Assembly (NCBI GenBank): GCA_029204225.1
Contig: CM055102.1
Location: 33,890,585-33,954,584 of the forward strand
DNA length: 64,000 nt
Direction: 5' to 3'
From: Diphasiastrum complanatum
Taxonomy: Eukaryota; Streptophyta; Lycopodiopsida; Lycopodiales; Lycopodiaceae
A model generated the notes under the pieces. The model made no database searches and was not told the DNA's origin. It was given only the letters and a program-made list of their open reading frames with translations. Both the position numbers and the translations under genes were made by a program. Numbering within the stretch: the stretch's first letter is position 1; the number at the start of each line of letters is the position of its first letter. This document shows positions 10,115-24,201 of this stretch, in pieces.

Positions 10115-10860
10115 CATTCCAAAAAATGAGCTTCACTTCATACTAGAATCATAGATTTTGATGCAATTCAAGTATTGATTGCTATCTAGACATAATCTAT
10201 GAGTAGTACCTTCAATCCTTGATCAATTTGAGTGAAGAGGGATCTAATGGTTTTTAATTTACAGGTTTTTTAGCTTCAAGATCCGAGTTGTGGTCATCTC
10301 TTATCAATTGGAAAAAAAAAGAAAGTATTTTGCACTTTTCTCATATTGATGCTACTCGATTTGTGGAGTATAATATCACAAGGAATAGTTTCAATCAATC
10401 GAAAGGAGGGTGGATTCTTATCTTTGATACTGTAATAGGTCATTCTTAGACTTATTGAGATATTAGAAATTCAGTTTTGGGGTCAGCCCAAAGACGTTAA
10501 TAAGTGCTCATCAAGTGAATGCAATTCTAGTCAAGATTGTGTTCAATTTTGCTTGATTTGTGAGATAGTTTGGATTGACTATTGCATGATGATTCAACTT
10601 GATCTTGTAGGAATGATTTGAAGAGGCATTTATGTGCATATGATTTTTTTTTGTTCAAGTTAGGTGAATATTGTATCCTTGTGAAGTCGAGATCAAGGAG
10701 GAGGCAATCCTAGATCCAATTTTTATGCAAATTCAAGCTAGTTTTCATTCTTGTTGACATTAATAGATTTGATTTGGCTTAAGATCAGGTAGGATCTTAT
10801 TGAGAGGCCAAGTTTTGAGCCTTCTCAAATCCCTAGATAGTGGGATAGCTAGTCTTGATG
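10115..10860 (+). other. Non-coding decayed DNA
   Basis: I see no gene, RNA or clear repeat here. It is probably the eroded leader/gag region of the element whose primer site is at 10,103. Confidence 0.4.
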
Positions 10861-11640
10861 AGAGTCGCAGTCGTGAAAGAAACGCGAAAGCAAACAACAA
10901 TACAATTTGGATGAATTTCATATATGATTGCTGGTCACTGCCAGCTGTATCATTCTTACAATCCTCCACAATGTAGACATACACTGCTGTACTACATTTA
11001 ACAGATTAATGTAACATTCAACAAGATCAAACCAAGGTGCAAAATTAAATGAACAAGTGAATCAGACACACGAATAGCAACAGACTAATTTATATTCAAG
11101 ATCAGACAAGATATGTGTGCAACAGCTACAAAAATCATCTATTGATTCTTCTGATTCTTCAAGCACTGCATGCAGATCCATGTAGTCCGTTGGTGTGAGA
11201 GAAATACAGTTCTCCCACGAGTAATGTCTCGCTTACTAGCAGACTCATGGATCTACAAATCCTATGCAGAATTATCTCCCATGCAAGTGGACTCGTATTC
11301 TGTGTTTTTCATCTTCTTGATTACTAACATTAGACTACTTCCTATGTATGTATCAAGTATCATCCAGAAAGTATATAGTCGCGTCGTGTAACTTCTAGAT
11401 TAGAGTCATTGAACATCTACAGCTAATCACGAATTACAAGAGGGGTAGATTAGCCATGACCTAGAGTGTATCTGTTGACATCATGCTATTAGATCAGATA
11501 TCTATACTTCTGGGTATTTGCATGATCCTGCTGGTCCCTTTTGGAGCGTGAGGGCAAAAAAAGGTATCGCGACGATTTTTGTGTCACTTCGAGTCATTTG
11601 ACTTTCTCCTGCTGTACCGCAAAAAATTCTCTTTCACGAA
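10861..11640 (-). mobile_element. LTR-like region of Copia C, minus copy
   Basis: Parts of this block are inverted matches to the plus-copy LTR (8,372-9,246), including the sequences around the microsatellite-free CACACGAATAGCAACAGAC and GAATCAATAGATG-type segments. It lies directly downstream (minus strand) of the Copia C pol end, as a 3' LTR should. No primer site follows it. Confidence 0.55.
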
Positions 11641-14437
11641 TATTTCATGTTCATGTCTTTTCGTCAAGGTGTTCACGAACATTTTTGCTTCGTGTTTTTT
11701 GACTTTCGCATTCGCAAACTTTTTCGTCAGAGTGATGGTTGAAAGCTAGAAAAGCTTTGGTAGTAGAAACATTTTGTTTCTTTAGCTCTCTCTCAAAGCA
11801 TGATAGCTTGACGACTCCAAGACTGCTCCTCTGTCTGTCAAAAAGTCCTTTGTCTAGGACGTTTGTGAAAATGTCAACAACCATGTCTTTCGTTCCAATC
11901 ATAGGTGGTCTGCAACATCTTCTTCTCAATCAGATCCCTGATCAAGTGGTCCTTGATCACGATGTCTTTTGTCCTTGAGTGGAACATAGGATCTTTTGTT
12001 AGATGTATTGTCCATTCATCTTGGAACTGCTTAAGCCAATTTATTTCATTGGCCATCTATGCTGATGTAACATACGCTACTTCGTAGGATGACTAAGCCA
12101 CAATGGTATGCTTCTTCCTGATCCAGAGAACTGCTACTCCTGACACAATGGTGCATCCTTCTAAGACGCTTTTACGACCTTCAGGGATGCCCAACTAGCA
12201 TCAATGTAGGAAAACATATTGAACCATGCATCATGACAATAACACAAGCCATTATCTCTCGTTAATTGGAGATATTGCAAAATTTGTTTTGCAATCTTCC
12301 AATGTGTCGAGGCTTAATTCGTGCAGAATTGGCTCATCCTGAACACTACATAAGCAATGTCAGGATGTGTGTTGTCTGCAAGGTACATCAACAAACCTAT
12401 CAACTTCCTATAAGGTGTGAGCTCTCTCTCTTCTTCAGTCCTCGGACAATCATTATTTGTCAACATTGTTCCTACAAGCATTGGAGTATTCGCTCCTTTG
12501 AAATTCAGTATCCTGAAATCCTCTAGGATTTTTTGAGTGTATTTGGACTGGTGAAGGTACAGCTTACCTCCCTCATAGTCCCTTTCAATGGTCAAGCCAA
12601 GGTACCACTTGGCTTCTCCCAGATCCACAGTCTTGAATTGTTTCGAGATGTCTTCCTTCACTTCAGCAATCAGTTTCTCACTCTTGCAAAGTATCAAAGC
12701 ATCGTCCACATATACAGCCATAATGATGATCTGCCCATCTGTGACTCTGACATACACATTGGAATCAGCCATCAGTGACTTGAATCCTAATGATGTCAGG
12801 GCTTGATCTTTCTTTTTGTACCATTGTCGAGCTGACTATTTCAGACCATAGATACTTCTATGCATAATCAAGAAGTAAATTTGAGACGTATCTTGGGAGT
12901 TAATCCATGTAGACCTCTTTGTCTAACTCACTATGCAAGAAGGCTGTCTTCTCATCCACAATGTGGATCCTGCATAAGTAGTTGCATATGCAAATAGCAA
13001 TCGTAGGGAAGAATGTTTGACGACAGGAGAGAAGGTTTCAGAGTAGTCAATACCATATCTCTAAGAAAATCCCTTCGCTACCAGTCTTGCCTTGTATTTC
13101 GAGACATTCTCATCTGACCCATACTTGAGCTTGAAAACCCATTTGCATTTGACAGTCTTGCGCTTATGTGGTAATGGCTGCAACATCCATATCTGGTTCT
13201 TCCTCATGGATTCCATCTCTTCGTTCATGGCTTGGATCCATTTGTCCTTCTCTGAACATTTAATTGCTTCCTTGAAAGTTTGTGATTTGCTATTGAATCC
13301 ATAGAACTCTTCTGATGTAGAAGCAGAGTTGTCTGGTATGTATCTTGCTAGCGCTCTTCGTGGTTTTGTCAACCTTCTTGGAGATCCTCGTGGGACAGTA
13401 ATGCCTTTGCCTTTGCCTACTCTGCTAGGTCCGGAACCATCTTGGTTTACAGTTACTGTAGCAGTAGACTGCCACTCGAATCTTTTGTCTTCTGATTCGT
13501 CACTCGAATGGGAAGCATCTTGAGATTTTTTGTTTTTGTGTTCGTCTTCTGCTCCCTCTGTCACTTGTGGCAGATCATAGTACTATCTTTTCAGAACCTC
13601 ATAGTTGATATGATCGTCATTGGCCATTGTCTTGCTCTCATCAAATCTGACATCTCTCACTGTTTTTACAATGTTCATGTCTGGCATGTAGACTCTGTAC
13701 TATGACGAATTGTTGTCATAGCCTACCAAAAATTCTTGTTCAGCTTTTCTTAAGCTTCTTTCGAAGCTTATCAGGAATATGTGCATAAGCTGCACAACCA
13801 AAGATTCTAATGTGAGACAGGTTCGGCTTTCTACCCCACCATAATTCATGTGGTGTCATGTGAGGGACACTAGACTTCCCTGTCCTGTTCTGGATATATG
13901 CAGCTGTAGCTACTACTTCAGCCCATAGTACCCTTGGAGCCTTCAAGTAGGCCATCATGCATCTGGCAGCATCCATTAGGGTCCTATTCTTTCTTTCTGC
14001 AACATTGTTGTGCTGCGGTGTGTAGGCTGCAGTCCTTCTGTGAATGATGCCATGATCATTGCAAAAGTTAGTGAAGTGATTCGAGATATATTCGCCACCT
14101 CAATCTGTCATGTGCATCTCTCAACCCAATTCACATACTCTGTGAATTTATCAAGTGCTTCAGATTTGTTTTAAATAAAGTACACTTTGGCAAATTTCCT
14201 ATAATCATCAATGAAGGTTATGTAATATTTTGAGCCTCCTATTGAGATCACATTGAAAGGCCCACATATGTCAAAATGCACTAACTCCAGAATCTTGGTC
14301 GTTCTGTAGGAGTCTTTGACAAATCGAGTGCATGACATCTTACCCTTCAGACATGCATCACAGGTGGTCGAACTAGTTGCATTCGAGATGTTGACCTCTG
14401 TTATCACTACATGATGGCTTGCTTGGTAAAGTGCCAT
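11641..14437 (-). pseudogene. Copia family C, minus copy: integrase to RNase H
   Basis: From right to left on the minus strand: integrase core (HFDICGPFN, FIDDYRKFAKVYF; 14,171-14,437), integrase C-terminal region (GRKPNLSHIRIFGC; 13,740-13,976), a hydrophilic linker then the N-terminal RT (KCKWVFKLKYG, YKARLVAKGFS; 13,061-13,564), central and C-terminal RT with an intact YVDDA motif (12,314-12,772), and the pol end (DIFTNVLDKGLFDRQ; about 11,880). Frameshifts and stops separate the pieces, so no functional polyprotein is encoded. It matches the plus copy at 7,006-8,371 closely in the shared region. Confidence 0.87.
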
Positions 14438-14569
14438 TGTGTCGCGACGATTTTCATGTCGCTTCGAGCCGTTTGACTTTCTCGTTAGGACAAGAGGAAG
14501 AGGAGAGCTCTCATGAAGATTCACTCATGATGTCAAGTTTCTCATCTTCAAGCATAAGAGGTGAAGACC
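14438..14569 (-). other. Chimeric joint between Copia C and an A-like Copia
   Basis: The joint carries a GTCGCGACGATTTT-type segment that also occurs at about 11,566, near the LTR of Copia C. A piece of the 3' end of that family has therefore been fused to the integrase region. On the other side the plus-strand Copia fragment begins at 14,570. Confidence 0.5.
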
Positions 14570-15382
14570 CATTGGTGGATAGATAGTGGAGCTAGCTCCC
14601 ACATGACAAGTAAGAGGAGTATTTTTCAATGTTATCTACCTATGATGGACCTATCAAGTCAATTTCTACAGCAATTGATTATGCTTGTAAGGTAGAAGGC
14701 ATAGGTTCCATACCTTTATGCTTGGGATCTTCAAGGAAGATCAAGATTGATGGAGTGCTTTGCATTCCTAGTATCACTAAGAACTTGCTTGACAATGGTT
14801 TTTTGATTATGGAGTTCACCACAAATGCATGTAACATCAAGAAGGATGGAAAGATCATTGCTAGAGGCATAAGATTTGGAAGATTATTCAAACTAGATGC
14901 CTATGTGGATGCTAGCCGAGGAGACCAAACTATCCAACCATAGTCTTTGGCACAAAGGACTTGGTCACATCAACTCAAAGTCCATGGAAGAGGAGCTTGA
15001 ATTAGGACTTCCAAGATCCTTGGCAAAAGAGAAGAAAGTATGTGAAGCATGTGCTCTCTCAAAAGCACGTAAGAATCCCTTCTCAAGTTCAATCACAAAG
15101 ACAACTCATCAACTTGAATTGATCAATTCGGATGTACACTTTGCAAGTACAATGTCCAATGGAGACGCCACCATGTTTGTTACATTCATAGGTGATTACT
15201 CAAGGTTTTGTTGGGTATTCTTACTTTCATATAAAGCACAAGTATTTGAAATCTTTCTTAAGTTCAAAGCATTTGTTGAGAAGCATCTTGATCACAAGAT
15301 CAAAACTTTTAGAAGTGATAATGGTCGAGAATATATCTCCAATGCAATCGATAAAATTGCATCCAACAGGAGCTTTGACTAG
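14570..15382 (+). pseudogene. Copia A-like fragment: protease and integrase
   Basis: The fragment starts at the protease site HWWIDSGASSHMTSKRS, which has the same layout as Copia A (WWIDSGATSHMT). A frameshift follows, then the protease C-terminal part (IPSITKNLLD), the pre-integrase HHCC region (LWHKGLGHINSK, CEACALSKARK), and the integrase core with its first D (NSDVHF) and second D (RSDNGREY). It breaks off before the catalytic Glu. Gag, RT and RNase H are missing. It is a decayed relative of the element at the left edge. Confidence 0.85.
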
Positions 15383-15539
15383 TGATTATGCCTGGTTCTT
15401 GATAAGAGAGAAATACTCTCTATTTATTTCTTCTCTCCAGAGATCAGAGTCTAGTTGGCTAAGTGCCTCATCGACTGATGTCGGTTGTTGTATTAAAAGA
15501 CAAGCAGACTCAAGACTATACCTTGTGGGCTGTGTGCAC
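15383..15539. other. Short unassigned joint
   Basis: About 160 bases between two Copia fragments of opposite orientation. I recognise nothing in it except the first bases of the Copia D linker at its right end. Confidence 0.4.
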
Positions 15540-16951
15540 ACGACTTGATCTTCTTGGAGGAAGTGTCATCTAATGATTCAATCCTTGGATTTGTTGTTGC
15601 TGAGTAGTAGCAAAATCTTTGTCTGACTCGCTGTCGTGAAGTGGATCAACTATAGGCACGCTTGAGCTAGTGGCTCAAATAGTCATGTCGGTGAAAGGTG
15701 TTGAAGGTTCACTTGGAACTATGCCTTTGCCTTTGAGGTTGATGAGTTGATCCTCGATAAAGATTGTATCCTGGTTGAATAAGATCTGCTGGGTATCGGG
15801 GTCATACAGCTGGTAAGTGTTGTCAGAGGAAGTGTATCCGATAAAGATTGCCTTGAGACCTTGGAAGTCAAATATCTTCCTTGTCTCCTTCGGAAACTAC
15901 GCTTAGGTGATAAATTTGAATACTCATAGGTTCTTCAATGAAGGTTTTGAGCTTATCCACACCTCATGGGGTGTTTTGCTTGAGAAGGCCTTGGTTGAAT
16001 ATCTATTCTGGATGTAAGGTGCAGTGGAGATAGCTTCAGCCCAGAAGCCCTTTGGTAAAGATGAGTGTGCCAGCATACATTTAGCTAACTTGACCAGGGT
16101 AAAATTCTTCCTCTCAGCTAAGCCATTAGACTGAGGTGAGTAAGGAGTGATAAACTACTGTTCAATACCTTGGCTCTGGTAGTACTCCTTGAATTTGATA
16201 GAGATGTATTCTCCACCATTATCTGACCTCAAGGCTTTGATTGTCTTAACAGACATTTCTCTGCACGCTCTTTGAAGATTTTGAAGCAATTGAAAGCTTC
16301 TGATTTCTTCTTAATAAGATATACCATAGCTCTTTTGGAAAATTCATCAATAAAAGATATAAAATATTTTGCATCCTTCAGCGAAGGATTTTTCACTAGG
16401 CCATAGATAGCTGTATGTACAACATCTAGTAATCCTCTAGCAGTATGCTGATGGCTTGATCTAAATGGTTGCTTGGTTTATTTACCGACTAGGCAGTCTT
16501 GACAGATGGGTAATTCGACTTTCTTGTCAAGATAGTCGAGATCAAGAATAATGGATTGCCTAGACATTTGTTGTACAGAAGCATGATTCAAATGACCAAG
16601 TCTGTAATGCCAAAGTAAAGTTTTATTTGTCTGAATAGAAGTACTAAGTGCTTTACTAGAGTGAAAAAAGCAATGACTTAATTTATACAAATATCCATGC
16701 CTCTTTCTGAGTGCTAGGATCTTGCCTATCCAATCGACTACATTACACTGATCAGCTTCAAATTCTACTTTATTTCCTAGATCTGTAATTCTGCTAATAG
16801 AGAGTAGATTTGGTACATGAAGGACATTTGAAAGTAGTTTACATTGGTCATTGGCAAAGCTCAATCTTACTGTACCTTCACCTTTGATAGCTTGAGTGCT
16901 ATTGTCACCATGGCCGAATTGCATGTCTGAAATGTTGAGGATGATTAGCAC
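15540..16951 (-). pseudogene. Copia family D: protease end, integrase and linker
   Basis: On the minus strand, 16,951-16,478 gives the C-terminal protease and pre-integrase region (NVLHVPNLLSISRI, LWHYRLGHLNHASV, CQDCLVGK). From 16,480 to 15,840 a stop-interrupted integrase core follows, with recognisable plant Copia integrase wording around the second Asp and the Glu. 15,840-15,540 is the linker (IFIGYTSSDNTYQLYDPDTQ). RT and RNase H are absent and gag is almost entirely deleted, because only about 400 bases separate the protease from the primer site at 17,359. Confidence 0.8.
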
Positions 16952-17358
16952 AAATGCTTTGCCATCATTTAGCTTCCATTGGGAGATTGCTCATTGTCAG
17001 CTTCGAGTCTTGCCTATGCACATGTAACAACGTCATACAATTCTTTGGCCATTAGCAAAGTTCTGATTTTAAATTTTCACATATGGTGATTGGCTCCATC
17101 AAGATTGATAGGACTGGCTTTCCCTTGGGAATCCATGTGAAAGATCAGTCTAGATGATAGTTGTAACTATCAGTGACTTAAGTATGAGAATTTAGTGTTA
17201 AATTACAGAACAAGAAAATAGTTATCCTATCGACTAGTAGGATCAGGTTCTATGGGAAGCACATCAGGCTATAGAAATAACTTTTACAAAAACCCGCTTA
17301 AGAAATCAGATGGGTTTTGATATTAAAGCTCTAAATAACCAGAGAATAGTAACCTATA

Positions 17359-17370
17359 GCTCTGATACCA
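17359..17370 (-). promoter_or_regulatory. Primer-binding site of Copia D
   Basis: The minus strand reads TGGTATCAGAGC, the perfect plant Copia primer site for initiator Met tRNA. It is immediately preceded (minus strand) by CCCCAACA, a good LTR end. Confidence 0.88.
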
Positions 17371-17772
17371 TGTTGGGGAAAGGTTCCCTTGGTGCGTGCA
17401 CTACTGGTAACAATAGGTGAATACAATAATGAAGTAAAGTTTAGAGCTAAGTGTGCGATGATAGCGGAAGAAAGAGAAGACAATCAAACAAAGCAATCAA
17501 AAAGCTAGACAAAGAGCAGAAAGCATTGCAAATACTGATAGAACCTAAATGCAGAACTAGATAGCTTTTTATTCAAATTAATTGTAGTGAATTACAAGTC
17601 ATTAACGCAGGTAAGCACAAGACAATAGCGGGCAAAACTGCATGTCCACAAAGCTAACTACAATCTGTAAAAGCTATGTGCTAATACTGACGATCCGTCC
17701 GAAAAAGAGAATCAATGCATGAAAGCATCTACTATGTCTATCTCATTGGATTTGGTAATCCGTGTTCACGAT
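17371..17772 (-). mobile_element. 5' LTR fragment of Copia D
   Basis: The DNA abutting the primer site must be the 3' part of the 5' LTR. It begins TGTTGGGGAAAGG on the plus strand. I could not find the other end; homology to a different repeat begins near 17,773, so the LTR appears truncated or its start is obscured. Confidence 0.55.
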
Positions 17773-18110
17773 CTATGTGCTATTTACATTTATGTAGATG
17801 AGTGTACAAGAGGGATGGCGTGGAGCCGTTGCACCGTCAGGGAGAAGATTGTGGCTGTTGTCATTGTCAAGTTGGTTGCACAGTATAGAGAATGAGCATG
17901 AGGAGGCTGATAAGTCAGGCTTCTCCAATATGTCGACCAAGTTGGGTCTACCCGATAGCTCATCCAACTCAGATATGTCGGCCATCTTCTCTTGCTCATC
18001 TTCAGTAGTTAAACTGTGTGACAATGCAAGTAAATATGCAGCAATGAATGGAACTAGACTAACATGGGGTTTAGGAGAGTAGAGGAGGTAAATCCAACAC
18101 ATCATTGTAT
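17773..18110 (-). repeat. Diverged relative of part of the 3.6-kb LTR
   Basis: The segment around 18,025-18,100 matches the large LTRs (for example 49,300-49,380 and 52,890-52,980): both contain CAAGTAAATATGCA, followed by an ATGGATC/ATGGAAC and CATGG(G)GTTTAG block. In translation both give a short peptide of the form AAYLLALSH. Upstream minus-strand codons (MADISELDELSGRPN) are not shared. It appears to be an older insertion of a related element. Confidence 0.5.
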
Positions 18111-19629
18111 ATAAGTTCAATATTTTTTCACTTTGAGTGTCCATAGGCTTCCAAGTCCTGATCGAGTGGCACCCATTTATCTTTGTTTCTTTTCCATCTT
18201 TGATAATGGAAGCATAAGCTCAACATTTGTTTTTTGATTTGATAACGAAAGCACATGGAAGGCATTTTAATTCTGCATTCTATTTTTCCATCTGATCTTT
18301 TGTCCCAGCCTTCATCCATAAGTTCAAATAATAAACTATCTGATAAATTTTGCATACAACATTGGGGTTTTGTGTACATTGACACTTGAAAAGAAATCCA
18401 TAACTCAATCTGACTGTTTTTGATCCCGTGCTTATCTTTAATGAAGTTTTTACATCATATATAGCTTGCAATGAAATGATTCTGAAACTGCAGCATCTGG
18501 AGCAACCCATTCATCACTTCCAAAACTAGGTAATGGAATTGGGACTATTTGTCCAAAATCTCCTTTTGTATCAAATATGTACATTGATTCATTAAAAAAG
18601 ATCCCACTATCAGCTAGATCTTTTGCAGTTCTAATCACATGCCAAACTTAATAGAGTTTATTAAATCCATTATCACAATTGAGAAGCTTATTCCTTATTT
18701 TTGTGCCTGAGAAAGCCACATGATACGAGAGAACGATACCATGTATCAAGCTTGCGAGATCTCATCAAAGACAAGAAGAACTTGCTACCTTTTGGAAGGG
18801 AAATGTGCAAGAAATCAATGGCTACCACACTTGTAGATGATGATCCTCTTGGCCATCCCTTTTGGTTATGCAAGGTTGTCAATTTGTCAAAGTCCTGGAA
18901 TGGATAGATTGTATCTATTAAAGTACATTGATATTGAACAAAGCATCATGATGCATACACAATAAAATATGTTCCTGGAATGATTGGCAACTCAAATGGT
19001 AAAAAGGAATGCTGAGCAATAAAAAATCGGCCCCACATAAGTGACGTTGTCCTTGAGAAAGTTGACATTATCGTTTATGATATTCAATTAATGAATTCAG
19101 GCTGACTTCGAAAAACAATGAAGGAAATCATTTGTCAAAGGCTGCCAAAGAAAGAATGTATTTTCGTTAAAAAGAACAAGGGCATGTGTGGAAGCTGATC
19201 TTAGATTGCATAGGGATGAAGATGATATTTTGATTAACAATAATGAGGAGGATGGATCTTCCACTTGTTCACCATCTAATGATGAAATTGATGATGTTGA
19301 ATCTGGAGGCATGGACATAGATGAGGATATAAGTTTTAATACTAGATCCAAAAGAATCTAAATTTTGTATCACAATTTGCAAAAATTTGAGTGAATTATA
19401 CCACTCAGGCTCTTTTTAATTTTTGTGTATTGTAACTTTTAGGAAAATTGTTGAATACTTCAGTTTTTTACGTATTTTGAAATTTTGTTACAAATTTGTA
19501 AAAACTTTGATGTGTTTTTTATGTATTTTTAGTAATGGATATGATATTGTAGGACATTCTTTTTCAAAATTTGCCATTATTTAACATGACTCTAGGAATA
19601 TTCCTTATAGTTCTCATTTCCACTAAATA
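18111..19629. other. Decayed region with an acidic coding tail, family unknown
   Basis: There is no recognisable gene. On the plus strand, 18,700-19,361 reads as a stop-rich remnant: DPLGHPFWLCKV near 18,845, then KHHDAYTIKYVPGM near 18,945, and finally an acidic C-terminal tail (HRDEDDILINNNEEDG, then GGMDIDEDISFNTRSKRI) ending in a TAA-type stop near 19,360. The order suggests one ancient protein with several disabling changes. I do not recognise the family. 19,362-19,629 is AT-rich with nothing visible. Confidence 0.35.
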
Positions 19630-20130
19630 TTACCCATTTGATAGGCAATGGTGTCTATTGAGGACGTTGCTGGTTTCCTCGTACCCGTCGTCATAGTACA
19701 AAGATTCTCTCGCTGATGTTTCAAGTTCCAAATTTAACCATTCTTTCAAAATGCTCTTTGCTTGTGGTGCGATCTGCATGAACTCTCCAATGGATATGTC
19801 TATTATACTAGATAGTATACTCGTGAGCAATTCTGTTTGTGGAATTTCAGGTTCTGCATTTGAAAAGGAACCTCCTGATGATGTAAACGTTCATTTAGAT
19901 CTGATCTTTGTGGAAAATTTGCTAGTGGTATTGGTACTTCTAAGGTTGCCAGCTGGAAGTACTATAGGTTTTGCCTTGGCTTGTGCAGCTTCCTCGGCCT
20001 AATGCTTCTTGTATCCAATGACGAAACCCTTGGTATTGACGTCCTTCCTCTTTGGTGTTCGGATATGGTCCTATCGCAGAGGGTTGGTCTTCAGCCATTG
20101 ATACTAATGGTGATGGTGATGGTGCCACCT
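19630..20130 (-). other. Stop-interrupted coding remnant of unknown function
   Basis: A minus-strand reading from about 20,065 to 19,650 gives a coherent hydrophilic protein: TPKRKDVNTKGFVIGYKK, then AEEAAQAKAKPIVLPAGN, then TELLTSILSSIIDISIG, MQIAPQAKSILKEWL and YYDDGYEE, with two in-frame stops. The regular helix-like composition suggests former coding, but I do not recognise a family. Confidence 0.3.
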
Positions 20131-20446
20131 CCTTTCACATTTGTGCTCCCGTAACTTCTAGCACAGGAATGTAGGGAGTAAAGGAAGTCCGTGGCAGCCT
20201 CCCTGAAGTCACGTTAAATACTTGAAATTATAAAAGACAATTTTCAAATAAAGACAAAGTTGACATTTGCAAAATTTAGATTTAAATGATGACACACGTG
20301 AATAGAAGAATAAAGAAATAATATGTTTCACTTCTATAGAACTTGGAATGAAAGAAATCTTGCACTTACTTCATGACATGGTTCAGCTGATTGTTTTGTC
20401 TTTCAAATGATTGATTTTGGTATAAGCCAAGAAAAACATACCATTT

Positions 20447-20592
<146 letters not shown>

Positions 20593-20779
20593 TTGACACT
20601 ACTGTTGTGCATAACAATTACTCAACCCAACGAATACCATATATTATAAACTCAAAAACATTTCCATGCAATTTGATTATGTGAAATAACATTTTTGTAT
20701 ATTCATACCTGAGGCACTTGATCTAGTTGCAATTGACTACCCCACAAGCCAAAACGAAACATATTGTTTTAGATCATGC

Positions 20780-22672
<1,893 letters not shown>

Positions 22673-24201
22673 ATGGAATCTGTTATTGGGTTTTCTGTGT
22701 CTGATATTGATGAGTATGCATTGGAAGGTCAGCTGATAATTTGGAATACTATCTTCGCATTTGCTTCGTCCATGGCTTTGAAGGTTGCTATATTGTTGGA
22801 CATCCCTGATATTCTTGCAAGGGCAGGACCTGAAGCTACCTTGTCCTCGGAACAGATTTCAGCAGAGCTACCAAGTAAGGAGCCTAAGGCAGATTATCTT
22901 AAACGCATCCTCAGATTCCTAGCAGTGAAGAAAATATTTAGTGAAACTGCTGTAGAAAATTCGTTTGGAGTCAAGGAATGGCGTTACGGCCTTACGAACG
23001 CTTCCAAGTGGCTTGTCAAGGAGAACAATGATCTTTGCCTAGCACCCATGGCCGTCATGGAGCTAGATAAAGTCACCCAAGCACCCTGGCATCACGTCAA
23101 CGAGTGTGTCTTAGAAGGAGGTGACGCTTTTGAGAGAGCCAACGGTACAGACATATGGAATTATGCAAGTAAGCTCCCAGATTTTAACAATCTTTTCAAT
23201 GAGGCCATGGCTGCTGCAAGCAACATATCTATCTCCGCTGTTTTAAGACACTACGATGGGTTTAAGGATTTGAGTACGCTGGTAGATGTTGGTGGAGGTG
23301 TGGGACTGACCATATCAAAAATTGTAGCAGCGCACCCTGATATCAAGTGCATCAATTTTGATCTTCCGCACGTTGTTGCAGTAGCTCCTTCCATTCCTGG
23401 TAAGAAGAGCAATTAGTGGAGCTTCCAAGGTCTTCATCACCTGTAAAATATGTACTAAAAAGCCAAAGTATTTTGAGTCTGGTTATAGCAGTAGTTTAAA
23501 CAAATTTTGCCAACAGCGATAAAGGCCTTTAAGATGCGTAAGTAGCTCGTTCCTTTTTCCAGTAAGCATTTGAGATGACACAGTAAAATGACTGATCATG
23601 CAACTGTCTGCTCTAATATTCTTGGAGCTTAGGTGTTGAACACGTCGAGGGAGACATGTTTCAGAGTGTTCCATCAGCCGACGCTATCATGATGAAGGTG
23701 CAATTGCTGTTCATAGTCTTTTGGATCAGTTTCCTCAAAACCTTTATGAGTAATCAAATCATGAAACACTCACACCATGACTTTCTTGTGTGCGTTAAAT
23801 GTGCTTGAGTTATCTGAGACTAACAAGTTCCACAAACATCTGATAATAATCTCTATGTTTGAACTTTGCAGTGGATTATGCACGACTGGGATGATGAGCG
23901 ATGCACCAAGATTTTACGCAATTGCTACAGGGCATTACCTGAGAAAGGCAAGGTGATTATCATCGATGCTGTCCTTGATCCATCAGAGAAAACAGATCCA
24001 TACACATTCCTCAGATGTTCATTTGATCTTAATATGATTGCTCTTACAAATGGAGGATTGGAACGGACAAGGGAAGAATGGCACAATCTTCTCATTCAAG
24101 CTGGTTTTCAGAGCTATAAGATATTCAAGATTCCTAATCTGCAGTCTGTAATAGAGGCTTACAAAACACAAGACAAAAATGGGTTTTGCCAAGAGACTTG
24201 A
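22673..24201 (+). CDS. Plant small-molecule O-methyltransferase (COMT/flavonoid type), three exons
   Basis: Exons are 22,673-23,399, 23,633-23,697 and 23,872-24,201, all with GT...AG introns (donor GTAAGA; acceptors TTAG and GCAG). The spliced frame is 373 codons with no stop, the normal length for this family. It should transfer a methyl group from S-adenosylmethionine to a phenolic hydroxyl in the cytosol. Residues 1-120 form the dimerisation domain. The SAM-binding motif LVDVGGGVG is at 203-211 and FDLPHVV follows. The catalytic base is H268 in WIMHDW, and E328 in GGLERT matches the second acid of alfalfa COMT. The first acid, Glu in COMT, is D296 here (VIIIDAVLDP). Substrate cannot be assigned: phenylpropanoid, flavonoid and alkaloid enzymes share this fold. 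This is the only clearly intact host gene in the window. Confidence 0.93.
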
